A stretch of 64,000 bases of DNA from Enchytraeus crypticus (GCA_905160935.1 CAJHZI010000447.1:934001-998000); one strand, 5' to 3'; counted from the first letter of the stretch, positions 9,982 through 22,113 are shown. Made by a program: numbers and translations. Notes: generated from the sequence alone by a model not told the origin.

Positions 9982-10032
9982 CGCAAATCCTCCGAGGTTG
10001 CCCTACGCTGCTTGATGCACAACTGCACCAGT
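9982..10032 (-). repeat. Copy 2 of the 51-bp direct duplication (native position)
   Basis: Exact match to 9698-9748. In the minus frame it codes the second helix-turn-helix segment of the transposase, marking it as the source copy. Confidence 0.95.
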
Positions 10033-10634
10033 TTTCTCTAGCTTCTTGCTCTGAACAGCTTTCTTCGACCACAAGCTCCAGGCCTTCTTGAAGATGTTGC
10101 CAATCCTTCTCTAATGCGCTTGTCGTAAACACTAACAGATTGTGGTGATATACCTAGCTTCTCAACTACTTCGACTTGCGAAAGGCTAGTCTTCGTCAAA
10201 TACACACTCAACTGTCCCTTCTTGCGTGGACTGAGATCCTTCGTCTTACCCATCCTCTAAGGCTATGAAAGTGAGGTAATTGACTTTAGATAGTAACAAT
10301 TGTGTGCCAGAGTGTATTTCAGGTCATTTGTACACAACCATATGGTGTTATTTATAATATATACGAATATATCTTAGTATACTCGTCATACAGGATATCT
10401 AGGAAATTTCCATTGATTTCAATGCAATTTAGTCACCCCATTAACAAATAAATTTCTATTTCGACCAAATAAACAGAAAATATTGGAATTTTTTTGTATA
10501 AAATTAATTTAAAATATATTCATGTTTACAATTGGCTTGACTGGGTCCATCTAATGAATAACTTATAAATATTTCAGGCCACAAAAGTTAGGCTTTCACT
10601 AGTTTTAGCAAAATCCATAATAATTTGGCCATGA

Positions 10635-10637
<3 letters not shown>

Positions 10638-10696
<59 letters not shown>

Positions 10697-10731
10697 ATAT
10701 ATTATATAGGTAATATATATATATATGTATA

Positions 10732-10778
<47 letters not shown>

Positions 10779-10841
10779 TTATATATATATATGTATATGT
10801 ATATATATATATATGTATATATGTATATACATGTATATATA
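10638..10841. repeat. (TA)n/(TATG)n array
   Basis: About 200 bp of TA with TATG and TTA interruptions. It separates the Tc1-like element from the fold-back element, and both use TA at their borders. Tyr-Ile reading frames on both strands are not genes. Confidence 0.95.
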
Positions 10842-11488
10842 CACTGTTTTTTATAACTGATACTCCAAATTATTTTTACAATAAAGTCGTAAGGAGTTGA
10901 GAGATGTTCTTGAAATTTACAGTACATGATCAGCAGTCAAGTCTACCAAACATAGAGAAATTTCGTTTAAATATAACGTGAAAGTTACAACTTTGCGATA
11001 GGAGTGGGGTCAGATAAGAAATTTCCAGTACAGGATTACGTGTGTGTTACATGTAGCGTAAAATGATCTCTATAGAAATAATAACGAACACGTAACATAA
11101 CATTTCTGCTAATGCTATTTTGAAGCGCAGCCATTCGTTTTCAAAACGACGTAAAATACGTACTGATATGTTCCTAATTGCCAAAGTTATTGAACTTTGT
11201 ATGCATGCATTGATGAGAACACCTAGCACATGTCGGCCTAATGACCTAACGCATGCATTAAAAGTTCAATATCTTTGTCAATTTAGAACATAGCACGTAC
11301 ATGTATTTTACGTCATTTTGAAAAAAACTGATTGCTCTTTAAAATAGCATTAGCAGAAATTATATGTTACGTGTTCGTTATTATTTTTATAGAGATCATT
11401 TTACGCTACATGTTATAAGCCCGTAATCCTGTACTGGAGATTTCCTATCTGACCCCACTCCTATATGCAAAACTATAATTTTATATAA
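10842..11488. mobile_element. Fold-back/long-TIR element, left part
   Basis: The outer arm at 10842-10975 (TTTTTTATAACTGATACTCC ... CTACCAAACATAGAGAAATTTCGTTT) pairs with the reverse complement of 15030-15153. Inside it, 10999-11463 is almost a full palindrome: AGGAGTGGGGTCAGATAAGAAATTTCC on the left and the reverse of GGAGATTTCCTATCTGACCCCACTCCT on the right, arms about 220 bp. No ORF of substance (the 11047-11229 frame is within the palindrome). It is a non-autonomous TA-flanked element, split at about 11488 by a LINE. Confidence 0.85.
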
Positions 11489-14400
11489 ATCTTTAAATGC
11501 ATGTTATGAAAACATCCTTTTCGACGCCGACACATGGCCCATCGACTGCATTATTCGTGAGTGTATACTATGCCATCTTTTAAGTCATCATGAGTAGTTA
11601 TATAACTTTGGACAGTATTACTGATAATGATAGGCAGTCTGATCATCAAATACCTAATTTTACTGGATCCCTAAACTCTAATTTTATTAGTGCTTGTAAG
11701 ATTGGCCATTATATACCAGATGATTCTAATTCAATCTTAAAAAGCATCCAAGGAACTAATTTACTCTTACTGCATGTCAATATAAGAAGTTTGAATGCTA
11801 ACTATAACAGTCTCAAAGATCTCCTTACATCATATGATACTGAATTTGATATTATTCTGCTAAGTGAAATCTGGTCAACGAATATTTCTTTTTTTGACAA
11901 TATATTCCTACAATATAAATTTATTCAGATAACTCCTGCTAATCAGATGGCTGGAGGTGTTGACTGTTTAGTTAAAAACTCCTTTAAGTATGAAATTAAA
12001 TCATCTTCAATTGATTGCAATATGTTCAATTCATTAGCTGAGTTTATTGTTTTAGAGGTATGGGTTAATGAAACCAAATATAGAATCTATTTATTTTATG
12101 GACATCCCAGTAAACCAGTTTCCCAATTTATTGAGATTTTCTCTATTTTCTTTCAATATGGAAACCTATCAAAAGGAGTTTAATATGTGGTGACTTTAAT
12201 ATTGATATAGGCAAATATGATTGTAATAATACTGTTAAACGATATGTTGATATATTGAGTGAATTTAATTTTACTCCTTTGTCTGTTGTGCCGACACATT
12301 GCTTGAATAGCGTACAAGGTTCAAATTCTAATTATAGTAACAACATGAATGGTACTATTATTGATCATGTATTCTCAAACTTTGTTTCATTCAACAGTGA
12401 TTGTTCGCCTTTACTATGTAATACTATTTGTTTAACAGTAGTTACGGATATTACTGACCACTTCGCTAATATAATTGCTATTGTTCGTCCTCGCAAACGG
12501 GTAAACTTTGAAAATAGACCTATGATAAGAATATTTAGCAAATCCAACATTTTAAAATTTAAAAGTAATTTAGCTACTTTAGACTGGTCTTTTACTAATA
12601 CCAATGATGTAAATCATTCTACAAATACTATGACAAAAAATTTAACTACTTTAATAGATACATATTTTCCCTTAACTAGATGCTCTAGGAAATGTCTTAA
12701 AGATAAGTCATGGCTGACTAATGACCTGAAAAAAGACATCAAGCTTAAAAATAAGCTTTATCTGAATTTTTAAAAAAACCCAAAATGATAATGATTGGCA
12801 AATCTATAAATCATTTAAATGTAAAATTGAAAGTATGATTTATAAGCATAAACAAATATATTTCAGAAAAATGTTTGATAGTAGATTAAACTCTATAAAA
12901 AACATTTGGAAATCTCTCAATAATGTGTGTAGCTATAAACCCAGCAACAATAAAACTTCCATCTCAAAGTTAACAACAACGCATGGCACTATATGTGATA
13001 CGAATAGCATTGCAGAAGAATTTAATCAATACTTCGCGTCAATCGGCAGAAGGCTAACATCAAATTTTAATGTTATCCACTCTGACTTTCAAAAATATCT
13101 AACCAATAATTCTCACAAATAACACTCACACACTACGTTTCTTATTCCAACTGATTCTTCTGAGGTATTTCAAGCTATTCAAATGCTTAGTACTACTAAT
13201 TCGACTGGTCCAGACAACATAAGCAGTAGAGTACTAAAAATTTCAGCGGATGTTATTGCTGAACCTTAAGTTATATTATCAACAAATCTTTTGAACTGGG
13301 AATATACCCTACTGCGTTTAAATGCTCAAAAGTAATACCTATCTTTAAAAAAGGTAAACATGACAATTTGGAAAACTATAGACCTATATCACTAATTAAC
13401 ACTATTAGCAAAATTTTTGAAAAATTAGTCTATAAACGTACTGTGAACTTTTTAAATAAATACCATATTCTTTTTGACAACCAATTTGGCTTTAGACAAG
13501 GTCACTCAACTGTAGATGCCTTATATAATAGTATTAATATGATTCATATGGAAAAAAGTATTAAGAAAAAAACTATGGGAATATTCATTATCTAACAAAA
13601 GCTTTTGATACAGTGGATCACTCAATTTTACTGAGCAAGCTTCAATATTATGGAATAAGAGGGATTTCATATGAATGGTTTAGATCATATCTCAATGATA
13701 GATATCAATTTATCTCCATAAACGAAGCTATTTCATCCGTTTTACCCGTTTGTACTGGAGTACCCCAAGGCTCTATTCTTGGGCCTCTATTATTCCTCAT
13801 TTTTATCAATGACATACAATATTCGTATAATAACGCAAAGTTAAAACTATTTGCTGATGATACAAATGTTTTTGTCTGTGAAGACAACATTGTAGAGCTA
13901 TATGAGACTGGTAATATTGTATTTATTGAATTGGTTCAATTATAATCGATTAACTGTTAATATTGCCAAATCGACTTTCATTTTATTTTATCCGTCTAAT
14001 CTAGATAATGAAATTATTAAGATCAATAATCTTAAAATTAAGATAAATGACTGTGAACTTATTAGATCTAATAGTGTTAAGTTCCTAGGTGTTTGGATTG
14101 ATGATAAATTATCATTTCACGAACATATAAATCAATTAGCTAAAAAAATTAATTCTTTGAATTCAATGCTATTCAATCGTAAAAAATTCTTACCCATTAA
14201 TTGTCGCTTAAAGTTATTTCACGCACTTATTTACTCACGTATTTGTTATGGTATTGAAATATACGGCAATACTAGTCGATCGATGTTGCATCCATTGCAA
14301 GTTGCAATGAATAAGGTACTAAGAAATCTTCAAGAGCAAAATAAATTTTGCAATGTTAAAGAATTACATCAAAATTTTAATGTACTTCCTCTTAATTTAT

Positions 14401-14990
14401 TATTTAAATTAGCAATTGGTAAACTAATATACAAATATATTCAATCTGATAGCTATTGGACTGCTTCCAATATTAATAAAGATTATTTTGTCAACAGAAC
14501 TGCCAATCATGAGTATGAGACTAGACTATCACAAACTAACTATTTGTATTCTTATTCCAATGTGAAAAATTTTAACTCGATTACTTTTACTAGTGTTCAA
14601 ATATAGAATAGTGTACCCGATTCCATAAAAACGGCTAGAAATGTATATAATTTTAGTATCCTATATAAATCTTTTTTATTCAAGAACTGGTAAACTATTC
14701 TGATAGAAGCACTTTCCCTTACCATATAGGCGATTAGCTAGATAGAGCAATGCTCTCACTAGGGACCGATTAATTGGTATTTGGATTGTTTTAATTTTAC
14801 ATCATTGATTAGGCCTATGTTGTAATCTTGCACTTTTATTTCTCTTTTTGTACACTTTGTATGTATGTGACTTTACACTAATGTTTGTTGTCGAAAATAA
14901 ACATATACTCTCTCTCTCTCTTTATACAAGTAAATTATAAATTTAACTATAAATTAACTATAAATTTAACTATAAATTTATAAATTTAAC
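11489..14990 (+). mobile_element. Jockey/CR1-group LINE inserted in the fold-back element
   Basis: The single recognisable ORF2 remnant begins at 11590. The 3' end has AATAAACATATA then (CT)n and an ACTATAAATTTA-type tandem tail (about 14935-14990). A 9-bp TTTATATAA at 11480-11488 recurs at 14991-14999, a plausible TSD. This fits the interrupted arm homology of the host element. Clade placement within Jockey/CR1 is not certain. Confidence 0.75.
11590..14606 (+). pseudogene. LINE ORF2 remnant: APE endonuclease, RT and C-terminal domain
   Basis: Segment 11590-12183 holds the endonuclease start (LLLHVNIRSLNANYNSL, DIILLSEIW, AGGVDCLVK). After a frameshift, CGDFNIDIG and TIIDHVF ... ITDHFANI (12255-12773) complete it. 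Next come a linker (12835-13122), RT fingers PIFKKGKHDNLENYRPISLI and NQFGFRQGHSTVDAL (13368-13595), then palm SYLNDRYQF, GVPQGSILGPLLFLIFINDI and the catalytic FADDTN (13613-13945). The C-terminal part is at 13902-14606 (VKFLGVWIDDKLSFHEHI). About six frameshifts or stops separate the pieces, so it is inactive. The first palm Asp (AFDTVDH) is readable only by changing frame near 13600. Confidence 0.88.
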
Positions 14991-14999
14991 TTTATATAA

Positions 15000-15146
15000 G
15001 TTTTAAGATTTTATTAAAAATTTTCAAACGAAATTTCAACATGTTTGGTAGAATTGGCTGCCAGTCAAGTACTGTAAATTTCAAGAACATCGGTCAACTC
15101 CTTACGACTTTATTGTAAAAGTATTGTGGGTATCAGTTATAAAAAC

Positions 15147-15153
<7 letters not shown>
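15000..15153. mobile_element. Fold-back element, right outer arm
   Basis: Its reverse complement reads TTTTTATAACTGATACCCAC ... AAAGTCGTAAGGAGTTGACC ... TCTACCAAACATGTTGAAAT, the partner of 10842-10975. It borders (TA)n on the right. Together with 10842-11488 it forms one element of about 800 bp, interrupted by the 3.5-kb LINE. Confidence 0.88.

Positions 15154-15202
<49 letters not shown>
15154..15202. repeat. (AT)n array
   Basis: Pure AT dinucleotides adjoining the right end of the fold-back element. Confidence 0.95.
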
Positions 15203-15205
<3 letters not shown>

Positions 15206-15789
15206 CTACAATTGAGCGCTTGCGTTGCATAAAAATCCATTCAAAACACGAGCTAGCTGCTCTGGTTAAAATTTCTCATGATATACATATATTCTATAAT
15301 ATATCATATATATTCTATACAAATATCATATATATTCAGTAATCTGACGTTATATGTCCAACAGTATATTAGTAAACATCGAATATATCTAATGTGAAGC
15401 GCTTACTATGAAATTCAGCATAAGAAACGCTATTTCTATTGTTTACGGAAAGACAAAAATTTCAAAAACTATTCTAACCTTTAGTTTAAAAACACTTATA
15501 CTTTAAAGTATATGTATGTAGCATTTTAAAAATACTTTTGCCGAAGTTTTTTTCATTAGTATTTTTAAAATACTTTGAAAACTTATTTTGCTCATCAGCG
15601 GCTACTCACCAAAGAGATATTTTCTGATGACGATTTCACGATTCGATAGACAATGCCTTCCTGTACAAAGAACCAACACAATTTTATTAAAATATAAGTT
15701 ATTTAAATTAGAAATTCATCAGTATACAATGTACAGTTTGTACACTCTTATTTTTTTAAATTGTCACAGATTACCTCATCTATTCTCTC
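15203..15789. other. AT-rich spacer, nothing recognised
   Basis: Contains a few CATATATATTCTATA-like near-repeats at about 15290-15340. No ORF with family resemblance. Confidence 0.4.
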
Positions 15790-16030
15790 TCTTAGTGTAC
15801 TGCCTACAGGCAGGTAGGTGCACGGTAAATAACGCCACCACTCATCTCTGTCTTCCGTTTAGCTCTTCATGTCCACATACGAGTGGATCTTTAAGTCATC
15901 TAAAACATTCCTTTTGATACATCATTATTTTTAAGGGATTCTACTTATGACGAGGTGGACCTCCTCAGCTTCGACAAAAATTTACAGAGCAGGGGGTCAT
16001 TCCTTGAGAAAACAATCCTGTTTACCTCAT
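15790..16030 (-). mobile_element. RTE-tailed composite repeat, copy 1
   Basis: On the minus strand, a head containing GGATTGTTTTCTCAAGGAAT, GTCGAAGCTGAGGAGGTCC and CTCGTCATAAGTAGAATCCC joins an RTE-a 3' end (AAGATCCACTCGTATGTGG ... GTGGCGTTATTTACC ... GGCAGTACACTAAGAGA). The same head-tail junction recurs at 23668-23895, so the combination is a repeat unit, not a chance junction. It could be a SINE-like non-autonomous family borrowing the RTE tail, or an RTE subfamily with a different 3' region. Confidence 0.7.
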
Positions 16031-16760
16031 CTAAAAATCCCGCACTATAAGTTGGATCTCAGAGACGTGAGATAGTGTTTCGTTTTTTACCTTCAAAAAA
16101 GATTTTTTAATTAACAACAGTTAACAATCCTTCATTAATGTCTCCAATAGCTTCAATCTCCCTGGCCTAAATCTTCTTTGAAGTCATATCTAAATTATCT
16201 AACATAAAACTTACATTTTTAGCAATTCACCTCCGATTACAATTGCCACAGCTCAACAGTATTGTTGCCACGACTACTGAATTCACGTCCAAGCACAAGA
16301 TTACTGGGTACAAGATCAAGCACAATCCCACCACAATTCTCAAGACCGCAAAGCATGTCTCAAGATCAAGACCAAGACCAAATCCAGCTGTATTGGGAAA
16401 AATCTATCGGATTTGCAAAAAGTGCCGGAATCCGGTCAAACCGGAAAACGGTACACCCCTAGTAGTTTGTAAATGTTCATAGTCATTTAGCGGTTAGACT
16501 ATATCGTTTAGCCCAGGGACGTCAGCCAAGCTAATAATAGTAAGACTGTCTGCAGTCTGCATGAAATTTTTCTGAGAATCTAGCTCTAAACGTACATGTA
16601 TATGGCATTGTGATAATTACTGCCATAATACTGCTTAAGAATTTGGATCCGAAATAGGAACCCTAATTCTCGGACAGTAAAGCGGCTCCCTGCACTGAGA
16701 TGCCTAAAGCAGGCATTAGTATATATTGCAGCTAGTGAGAGCGAGGATGTCTACTGTTTG
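16031..16760. other. No recognisable gene; one small unassigned ORF
   Basis: A frame at 16243-16482 (79 aa) ends in CKKCRNPVKPENGTPLVVCKCS, which has a CxxC...CxC zinc-ribbon look. It is not a family I recognise and has no supporting context. The rest is AT-rich. The last 50-100 bases may be the 5' UTR of the RTE-a copy that follows. Confidence 0.35.
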
Positions 16761-19717
16761 ATTTGCTTCAGTTGCTTCATTTTGCTTATAGTTCCAAAAA
16801 AAATGAACGCCCACAGTCCCGTGCGCCCCGTGGGCCCCTTAATGGGGAGGAGGTGATAAGAGTCCCACCGCTAGTCGGCACCTCTGATGTCTCACAGATA
16901 TACCAAGAGGACATAGATTTCATGTGCACCAAAAGGATAAATGAGGGCACAGGGAATGTGAGGACTATGGATGAAATGGGAAAGTTAGAAAATGTAAAAA
17001 CGGAAATGGATAAAGGGAAAATAAATGTCCTAGGGCGGAGTGAAGTGAGGTGGTTGGGCACTGGTAATTTTGTAAGTGATGCGTTCAGGATCATATACTC
17101 CGGAGAAGAAAAAAGGGAGAATAGTGTAGCTATAATATTGGATAGGAATTTAAGTGAAGAAGTAACAATGGTTCTTCAGTGCAGTGACAGACTGATGTTA
17201 ATGCAGATCAAAACCGATGCAGTAGACTTGGTGCTTATTAAAATCTACATGCCTACATCAGCCTCACAGGATGAGGAAATTGAAACAATGTACGAAAAAA
17301 TATAACGAATGATTAAAGGAGAAAAAGCCACAGATCAAAGTGATAGTAAAGGAGGGGTTGGAAACCAGTACCGGGTGAAGGAAGAGAAGGATAATGAAAT
17401 GAAAGAAATGAGAGAGGACAAAATTGGTTGATTTCTGCAATAGAATGAGATTAGTAGTGACTAACACTTGGTTCAAACATGGGAAGAGAAGGCGCTACAC
17501 GTGGAAGAAACCAGGAAGCACCGGAAACGAGGGAAGATACCAGATAGACTTTATTCTGATAAAGTAACGGCACAGGAATAGTGTGAAGAATTCATGGGCT
17601 TATCCAGGAGGATAAGCCCTTGAGGTCGATGTTAATTCAGATCACAATCTAGTAATAGCAAAAGTAGGTCTTCAGGTGAAGAAAATACATAAGAAAAAGC
17701 AATAAGAGATGGAATTTGAACGGATTGTACGAGAAAAGAAGTCAGTTTCAGGACACAGTGGAAAGTGAAGTCAAGAAAATGAAGGAATACGAAAGAACAG
17801 GGTAAATGAAAGATGGTGTCAGCTAAAGGAGGCTATTAAAATAGGTGCAAAAGAAGTATATGGCTTTCTTAAAGTAAATACGGCTACAACACCTTGGATA
17901 ACAAATGAGATGCTAGACAAAATGGATGAAAGGACGAAATGGAAAAACATTGACACCAGTCATGGCCGAAGGTCATATAGAAGCTTTAAACAATGAGCTT
18001 AGAGTAATTACAGAGAAAGCAAAAGATCATTGGTGGAGTGAAAAATGTGATGATTTAGCAGAATATGATAGAAGAGGGAGGTCAGATCCATTGTACCAGG
18101 AAGTCAGGATATTGACAAGCACCGATAAGAAAAAAAAGAGATGCCAAGAACATTAGTATAATGGCTAAAAATGGGGAATTGAAGACAGAGCTGGAAAACG
18201 TAAAAGAAAGAAGGAGAAAATATGTAGAGATATTTATATGATAAGGCTGGGAAGCCAGTTCAAGAGGATTTCAAAATAGAAGAAGAAAATATAGTAGAAA
18301 ACGATAAAAGGAGCCCCAATGCAATGAAAGAGGAAATTTATACTGCAATTAACAGCATGAAGAAGGGGAAAGCAGCCGGAATAGATGAAATCCCAGCAGA
18401 ATTATTGAAAATGCTGGAAAACGAAACACTCAACAAGTTAATGGAAGCATGCATGGAACTGTACAATACAGGTGTTTGGCCAGACGACTTTACTAAGTCA
18501 TTGATGATTCCAATTCCAAAAAAAGCCAATGCTGTGGAGTGTTCGGATTACTGACAAATCTATTTGATACCTCATGCATACAAGATCTTATTAAAGATAA
18601 TAAATAACCACATTAAGTCGAAAGCAGATATGACACTGAGTAAGACACAATTTGGCTTTAGGAAAGGATGCGGCGCAAGAGAAGCAATAGGGGTAATGTG
18701 GGTTCTTTGCGAAAGAAGCTTAGAATATGAATATGACGTCTTTGCATGTTTTGTGGACTTTGAGAAGGCCTTTGACAGGATTGATTGCATAATGATTATG
18801 AATATCTTGAAAAGAATAGGAATTGACTGGAGAGATAGAACACTAATTTCAAACTTGTATATGAATCAAAGAACAGTAATCAAAATACAACAAGAATACT
18901 CAGAAGAAGGCGAAATAGGAAGTGGAGTAAGGCAAGGTTGTAGCATTTCGCCGCTGCTGATTAACATTTACGCTGAGGCAATGATGGAGGAAGCCATAGA
19001 AGACATGGGTAAAGGAATAAAAGTAGGAGGAAAATTGTTATAAGATGTACGATTTGCAGATGACCAAGGAATGGTAGCGGCCAGCGAGACTGGACTGCAG
19101 AAGATAATATATAGGCTGAATTTAGATATGATATGAAGATAAATATAAAAAAGACCAAGGTATTGAGAGTGTCCAATAATAAAGGTGAAGTTAATATCCC
19201 CTATAAACGGTACGGGTACGAAACTGGAACAGGTAAGAACTTTCAAATATTTGGGTCATACTATAACCGATGACAGGAAATGTGAGACTGAACTATGCAG
19301 TAGGATTGCACAAGCAAAAGCAGCCTTTAGTGATGGGAAAGAACTTTTAACAAAAAGTCTAAAGAAAGACACAAAGATAAAGATAGCGAAAACTTTGGTT
19401 TGGACTACGCTATTGTATAGATGTGAAACGTGGACCTTAAGAAAGATATTAGGAAACTGGAGGATTTGTAGAAATGTGGATTTGGAGAAGAATGAAGAGG
19501 ATTAGCTGGACTCAAAAGGTTACAAATGAGGAAGTTCTGGAGAGAGTTGGTACAGATAGACAGTTGATAAATTATGTATTAAGAAATATGAAGAAGAAAT
19601 GGATACGACACTTTCCAAGGGGGAAGAGAGGTCATAGAATGTAGAATGGAAGGGAAAAGAGGCAGGCAGGCCGAGATTCGGTACGCTAGATGATCTAAAG
19701 ACTCAATCATATGAGGA

Positions 19718-19718
<1 letters not shown>
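16761..19718 (+). pseudogene. RTE-a LINE, nearly full-length broken copy
   Basis: This is the only RTE-a copy spanning endonuclease to 3' end. Endonuclease start: GTGNVRTMDEMGKLENVKTE, GRSEVRWLGTGNF, FRIIYSGEEKRENSVAIILD (to 17305), with later traces YTWKKPGSTGNEGRYQIDFI and SDHNLVIAKV (about 17500-17660). Linker: 17926-18156. RT: GKAAGIDEIPAELL, LMIPIPKK (18324-18554), TQFGFRKGCGAREAIG, ACFVDFEKAFDRID, GVRQGCSISPLLINIYAEAM (18564-19043). A TAA replaces an Lys codon just before DVRFADDQGM, the catalytic box. The C-terminal part is 19185-19505. Several frameshifts and stops. The 3' terminus is deleted: it jumps from CATATGAGGAAGAG straight into (AT)n. Confidence 0.92.
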
Positions 19719-19775
<57 letters not shown>

Positions 19776-19864
19776 ATATATATATATATAAAAAATATTA
19801 ATATATATATATATATTATTATTATATATATATATACATGTATATATATATATATATGTACATG

Positions 19865-19899
<35 letters not shown>

Positions 19900-19900
19900 T
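19719..19900. repeat. (AT)n array with TACATG and ATT interruptions
   Basis: It connects the RTE-a 3' side to the left end of the AGGGTGA transposon. Low-complexity frames here are not genes. Confidence 0.95.
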
Positions 19901-22111
19901 AGGGTGATAATAAAAACGAAAGTTATTTTTAATGTTCACACCCTCTAAATATGTTCATTTCTATGCAAAAGTTAAATTTAGAAAATGCTATGAGAATCCA
20001 TTCATATTTAGAGGTTGCACAACGGACTCGAATATTTTATATATGTGATCTACTTATTGAACACACTGTCAATGATTAAAAGTTTACTTGACGACCGTTG
20101 ACTTCTTTGAGTCAGGATAATGCAAGCTATGATTCTCCACAATCTGTAAAAGGAACTGTTTCTGTTCTTCTTGGTTAGTAAGCACTACGTTGAACGAACG
20201 ACAAAGCGCAACGCCGCGCTCAGCAGCATCATTCACGACCTTTAATTGACCTGCTTTCTCTGAGCTTTAATGTATACGTCATTAGTGTCCCATCATCCCA
20301 TGTTCTTGATCTTCTTCTAGAAAATCATGATCCACATCTAGAGCTATGAACATCTTCCTAGTGTTCCTCGTTACGAAATCAGATAGCTTTTTCTTGGTAG
20401 TTTTATCGTCAACAATAATTCTGCGTGGTGGATAGTCACATGAACCTTCGCTTTCAAGCGCTCTTATCATGTCAACTTTTTCATCAACAGTAACATCTGC
20501 ATCAAAAAAGTCAATCCAATCAGAGTCTCATTTAGATACCACAGATGGTAGGAGAAACTCTTGATTGCTGTCGATGCAACAGATTCATCCAAGGTCTTGT
20601 ATGCCTCTATGTCTCTGAGCAGAGAAAGGTCGTTACGTGAAGCTGATGTTGGACATTGGCAGGTAAATCATGCTTTCAAATACACCTTGATCACAAAAAC
20701 GTTGAATCGACGGAGTCCTATGAGTTCTCGTTCTGTCAGCTTAAACTGAGATCGGAAGAGAAAAATCTTCAGAGAGTACATCAGCTTGGACATCCACCTT
20801 GCCCGATGTACAGCTCCAGGTTGATGAATAGTAACATCTCCCAAACTTTCAACTCCAAGAAAGAGTTGAGACAGCTGAAGAAGCACTCTATAGACATCAC
20901 GAGGTTAAAACTGAGACAGCTGCCACGATATGACGATCGGCCACTCCGCTTTCAAACTCGTGCCTATCGATGGAAGTCCAGAAGTCTGCAAGTCTCTGAA
21001 AGAGTTTAATTTTTGGTCCGCTTGATGACTCTATAATCGAATCAAAAACTTTTGCGACTATTAACTACATCACATGATGTCTACATGGAAGGCTGACAAG
21101 ATTGCGGCCAAGCTTCTGTTCGAGGAGCATACAAGCTCCACTTTTCAGTCCCTTGTTGCTCGCAGTCGTGTCGATTGACATGAAACGTATGCGATCATTA
21201 AAATTCCATTCTTGAATTAAACTGAAGACCGCCATCGCTTTGGCTTAACCAGTACTACTCTGTATCTTTGTGAGAAGCTTCATCGTACCTGACACGAGAA
21301 TAGCCAATCGATCAACAGATTCTATTGATTGTAGAGCTGGCAACAGTTTACCATCCCAGTGAACCGTTAACGAGGAATCACAGGTAAAGGAATCTTTGAT
21401 TTCTTTAGCTATTATCACTCAATTCTTTCGTCGAATTTGCCTCAATAATTCCCGATTACTGGTAAGTTTATTAGGATCTATTCCAAAAGAATGTGCAGTA
21501 GCTGCCAAAACATATACTGCATTTTTGTCGCTTGTCTTTGATGGATCAAAAGCAGCAGAAACTTCAGAACTTAAGATCGCGGTAGTCTTCCTGCTCTTCG
21601 AAGATACACTAGCTTTCACCTATAAGCCCAATACATCTACATCAGAGTTGCTAGCTTGATTCATTCTCTATATGTTGCTGCTGTTCTACTACGCTGTTGA
21701 ACAGGTTGTGACTCAATTCTAGAACGATTTTCTCCTTTTCTCTGTCTCGCTTGAAGTAAGTTAGTTGACCTTTGATTTAGACTGCTAAAGTAAACAATGA
21801 ACCATGTGCTTAGCGAGCAAAAATACAAGAAATTAACTCCATAGATAATTGCTACTTTTCTTAAACTGAATCTCTATATCTTAATTGAATTTTAATTTAT
21901 TCAATAAATAAGGAACAAACTTTGAATACAATGTAAAATGCCAATAGCTTGATAATAGATGAAAACTTCAGCAGTCATGTGCAACCTCTAAATATCAACC
22001 AAATCCATCCAATTTTTTTATATTAATCATTTGTAGCAAAATGAAGAATTTAACAGGGTGTGAGTGATAAAAATACAAAAAAAAATTTTTCCTATGTATT
22101 TCATTGTCACC

Positions 22112-22113
<2 letters not shown>
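19901..22113 (-). mobile_element. DNA transposon with AGGGTGA termini, copy 1
   Basis: The left end AGGGTGATAATAAAAACGAA and the reversed right end AGGGTGACAATGAAATACAT share TATTTTTA..GTTCACACCCT and ATTTAGAGGTTGCACA about 50 and 125 bases in, giving TIRs of roughly 130 bp. Both ends abut TA-rich DNA. The coding strand is minus. A second, truncated and inverted copy starts at 52581. Superfamily is not assigned; the protein looks like an RNase H-fold DDE transposase. Confidence 0.85.
20110..21660 (-). pseudogene. DDE-type transposase of the AGGGTGA element, decayed
   Basis: Minus-strand pieces, N to C: SVSSKSRKTTAILSSEVSAA and NAVYVLAATAHSFGIDPNKL (21619-21419); IKDSFTCDSSLTVHWDGKLL; VDRLAILVSGTMKLL; IRFMSIDTTASNKGLKSGAC with a candidate catalytic Asp; LPCRHHVM, a C..H insert as in hAT/MULE/Kolobok-type RNase H folds; FDSIIESSSGPKIKLFQRLA; DEKVDMIRALESEG and the C-terminal NDAAERGVALCRSFN with a candidate catalytic Glu (about 20220). 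Stops and frameshifts are frequent. Similar proteins are known as multicopy uncharacterised transposases in invertebrates. Catalytic residue assignment is inference. Confidence 0.7.

Larger units (their letters stand above)
9012..10253 (-). pseudogene. Tc1-like DD34E transposase, frameshifted
   Basis: The N-terminus MGKTKDLSPRKKGQ with HTH SLSQVEVVEKLGISPQSV lies at 10253-10038. The second DNA-binding helix region (RATSEDLRWTVRRRLWDAS) and first catalytic Asp (WSKVVLSDEST) lie in 10028-9740. A later frame gives SIMVWGAISARGLSRLH, then the second Asp in QDNAPCH, preceded by an amber stop (complement of 9321-9323). The third residue is the Glu of GPDLNPIEHVW, exactly 34 residues after the second Asp. 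The C-terminus ends near 9015. Lesions are at least one frameshift, one stop, a 51-bp internal duplication and an RTE-a-like fragment at about 9600-9690. Dead. Confidence 0.9.
8863..10637 (-). mobile_element. Tc1-like transposon with TIRs, inserted in (TA)n
   Basis: The left end reads GTCATAGCCAAATTATTATG and the right end reversed reads CAGTCATGGCCAAATTATTATG, continuing GATTTTGC on both. Both ends sit in TA repeats, consistent with a TA target duplication. The length, about 1.78 kb, suits a Tc1 element plus a small insertion. It carries a broken DD34E transposase on the minus strand. Confidence 0.92.

Noticed and set aside
10574..10927. Long Tyr-Ile reading frames on both strands (also 1314-1556, 6998-7108, 8712-8900, 19703-19939, 22788-22979, 48488-48712, 60649-60885)
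   Set aside because: They translate (AT)n/(TATG)n microsatellites; ATA/TAT in any frame gives Ile-Tyr strings.
16243..16482. 79-aa ORF with CKKC...CKC ending
   Set aside because: Zinc-ribbon look only; a second overlapping frame is equally long, no known family, no flanking gene structure.
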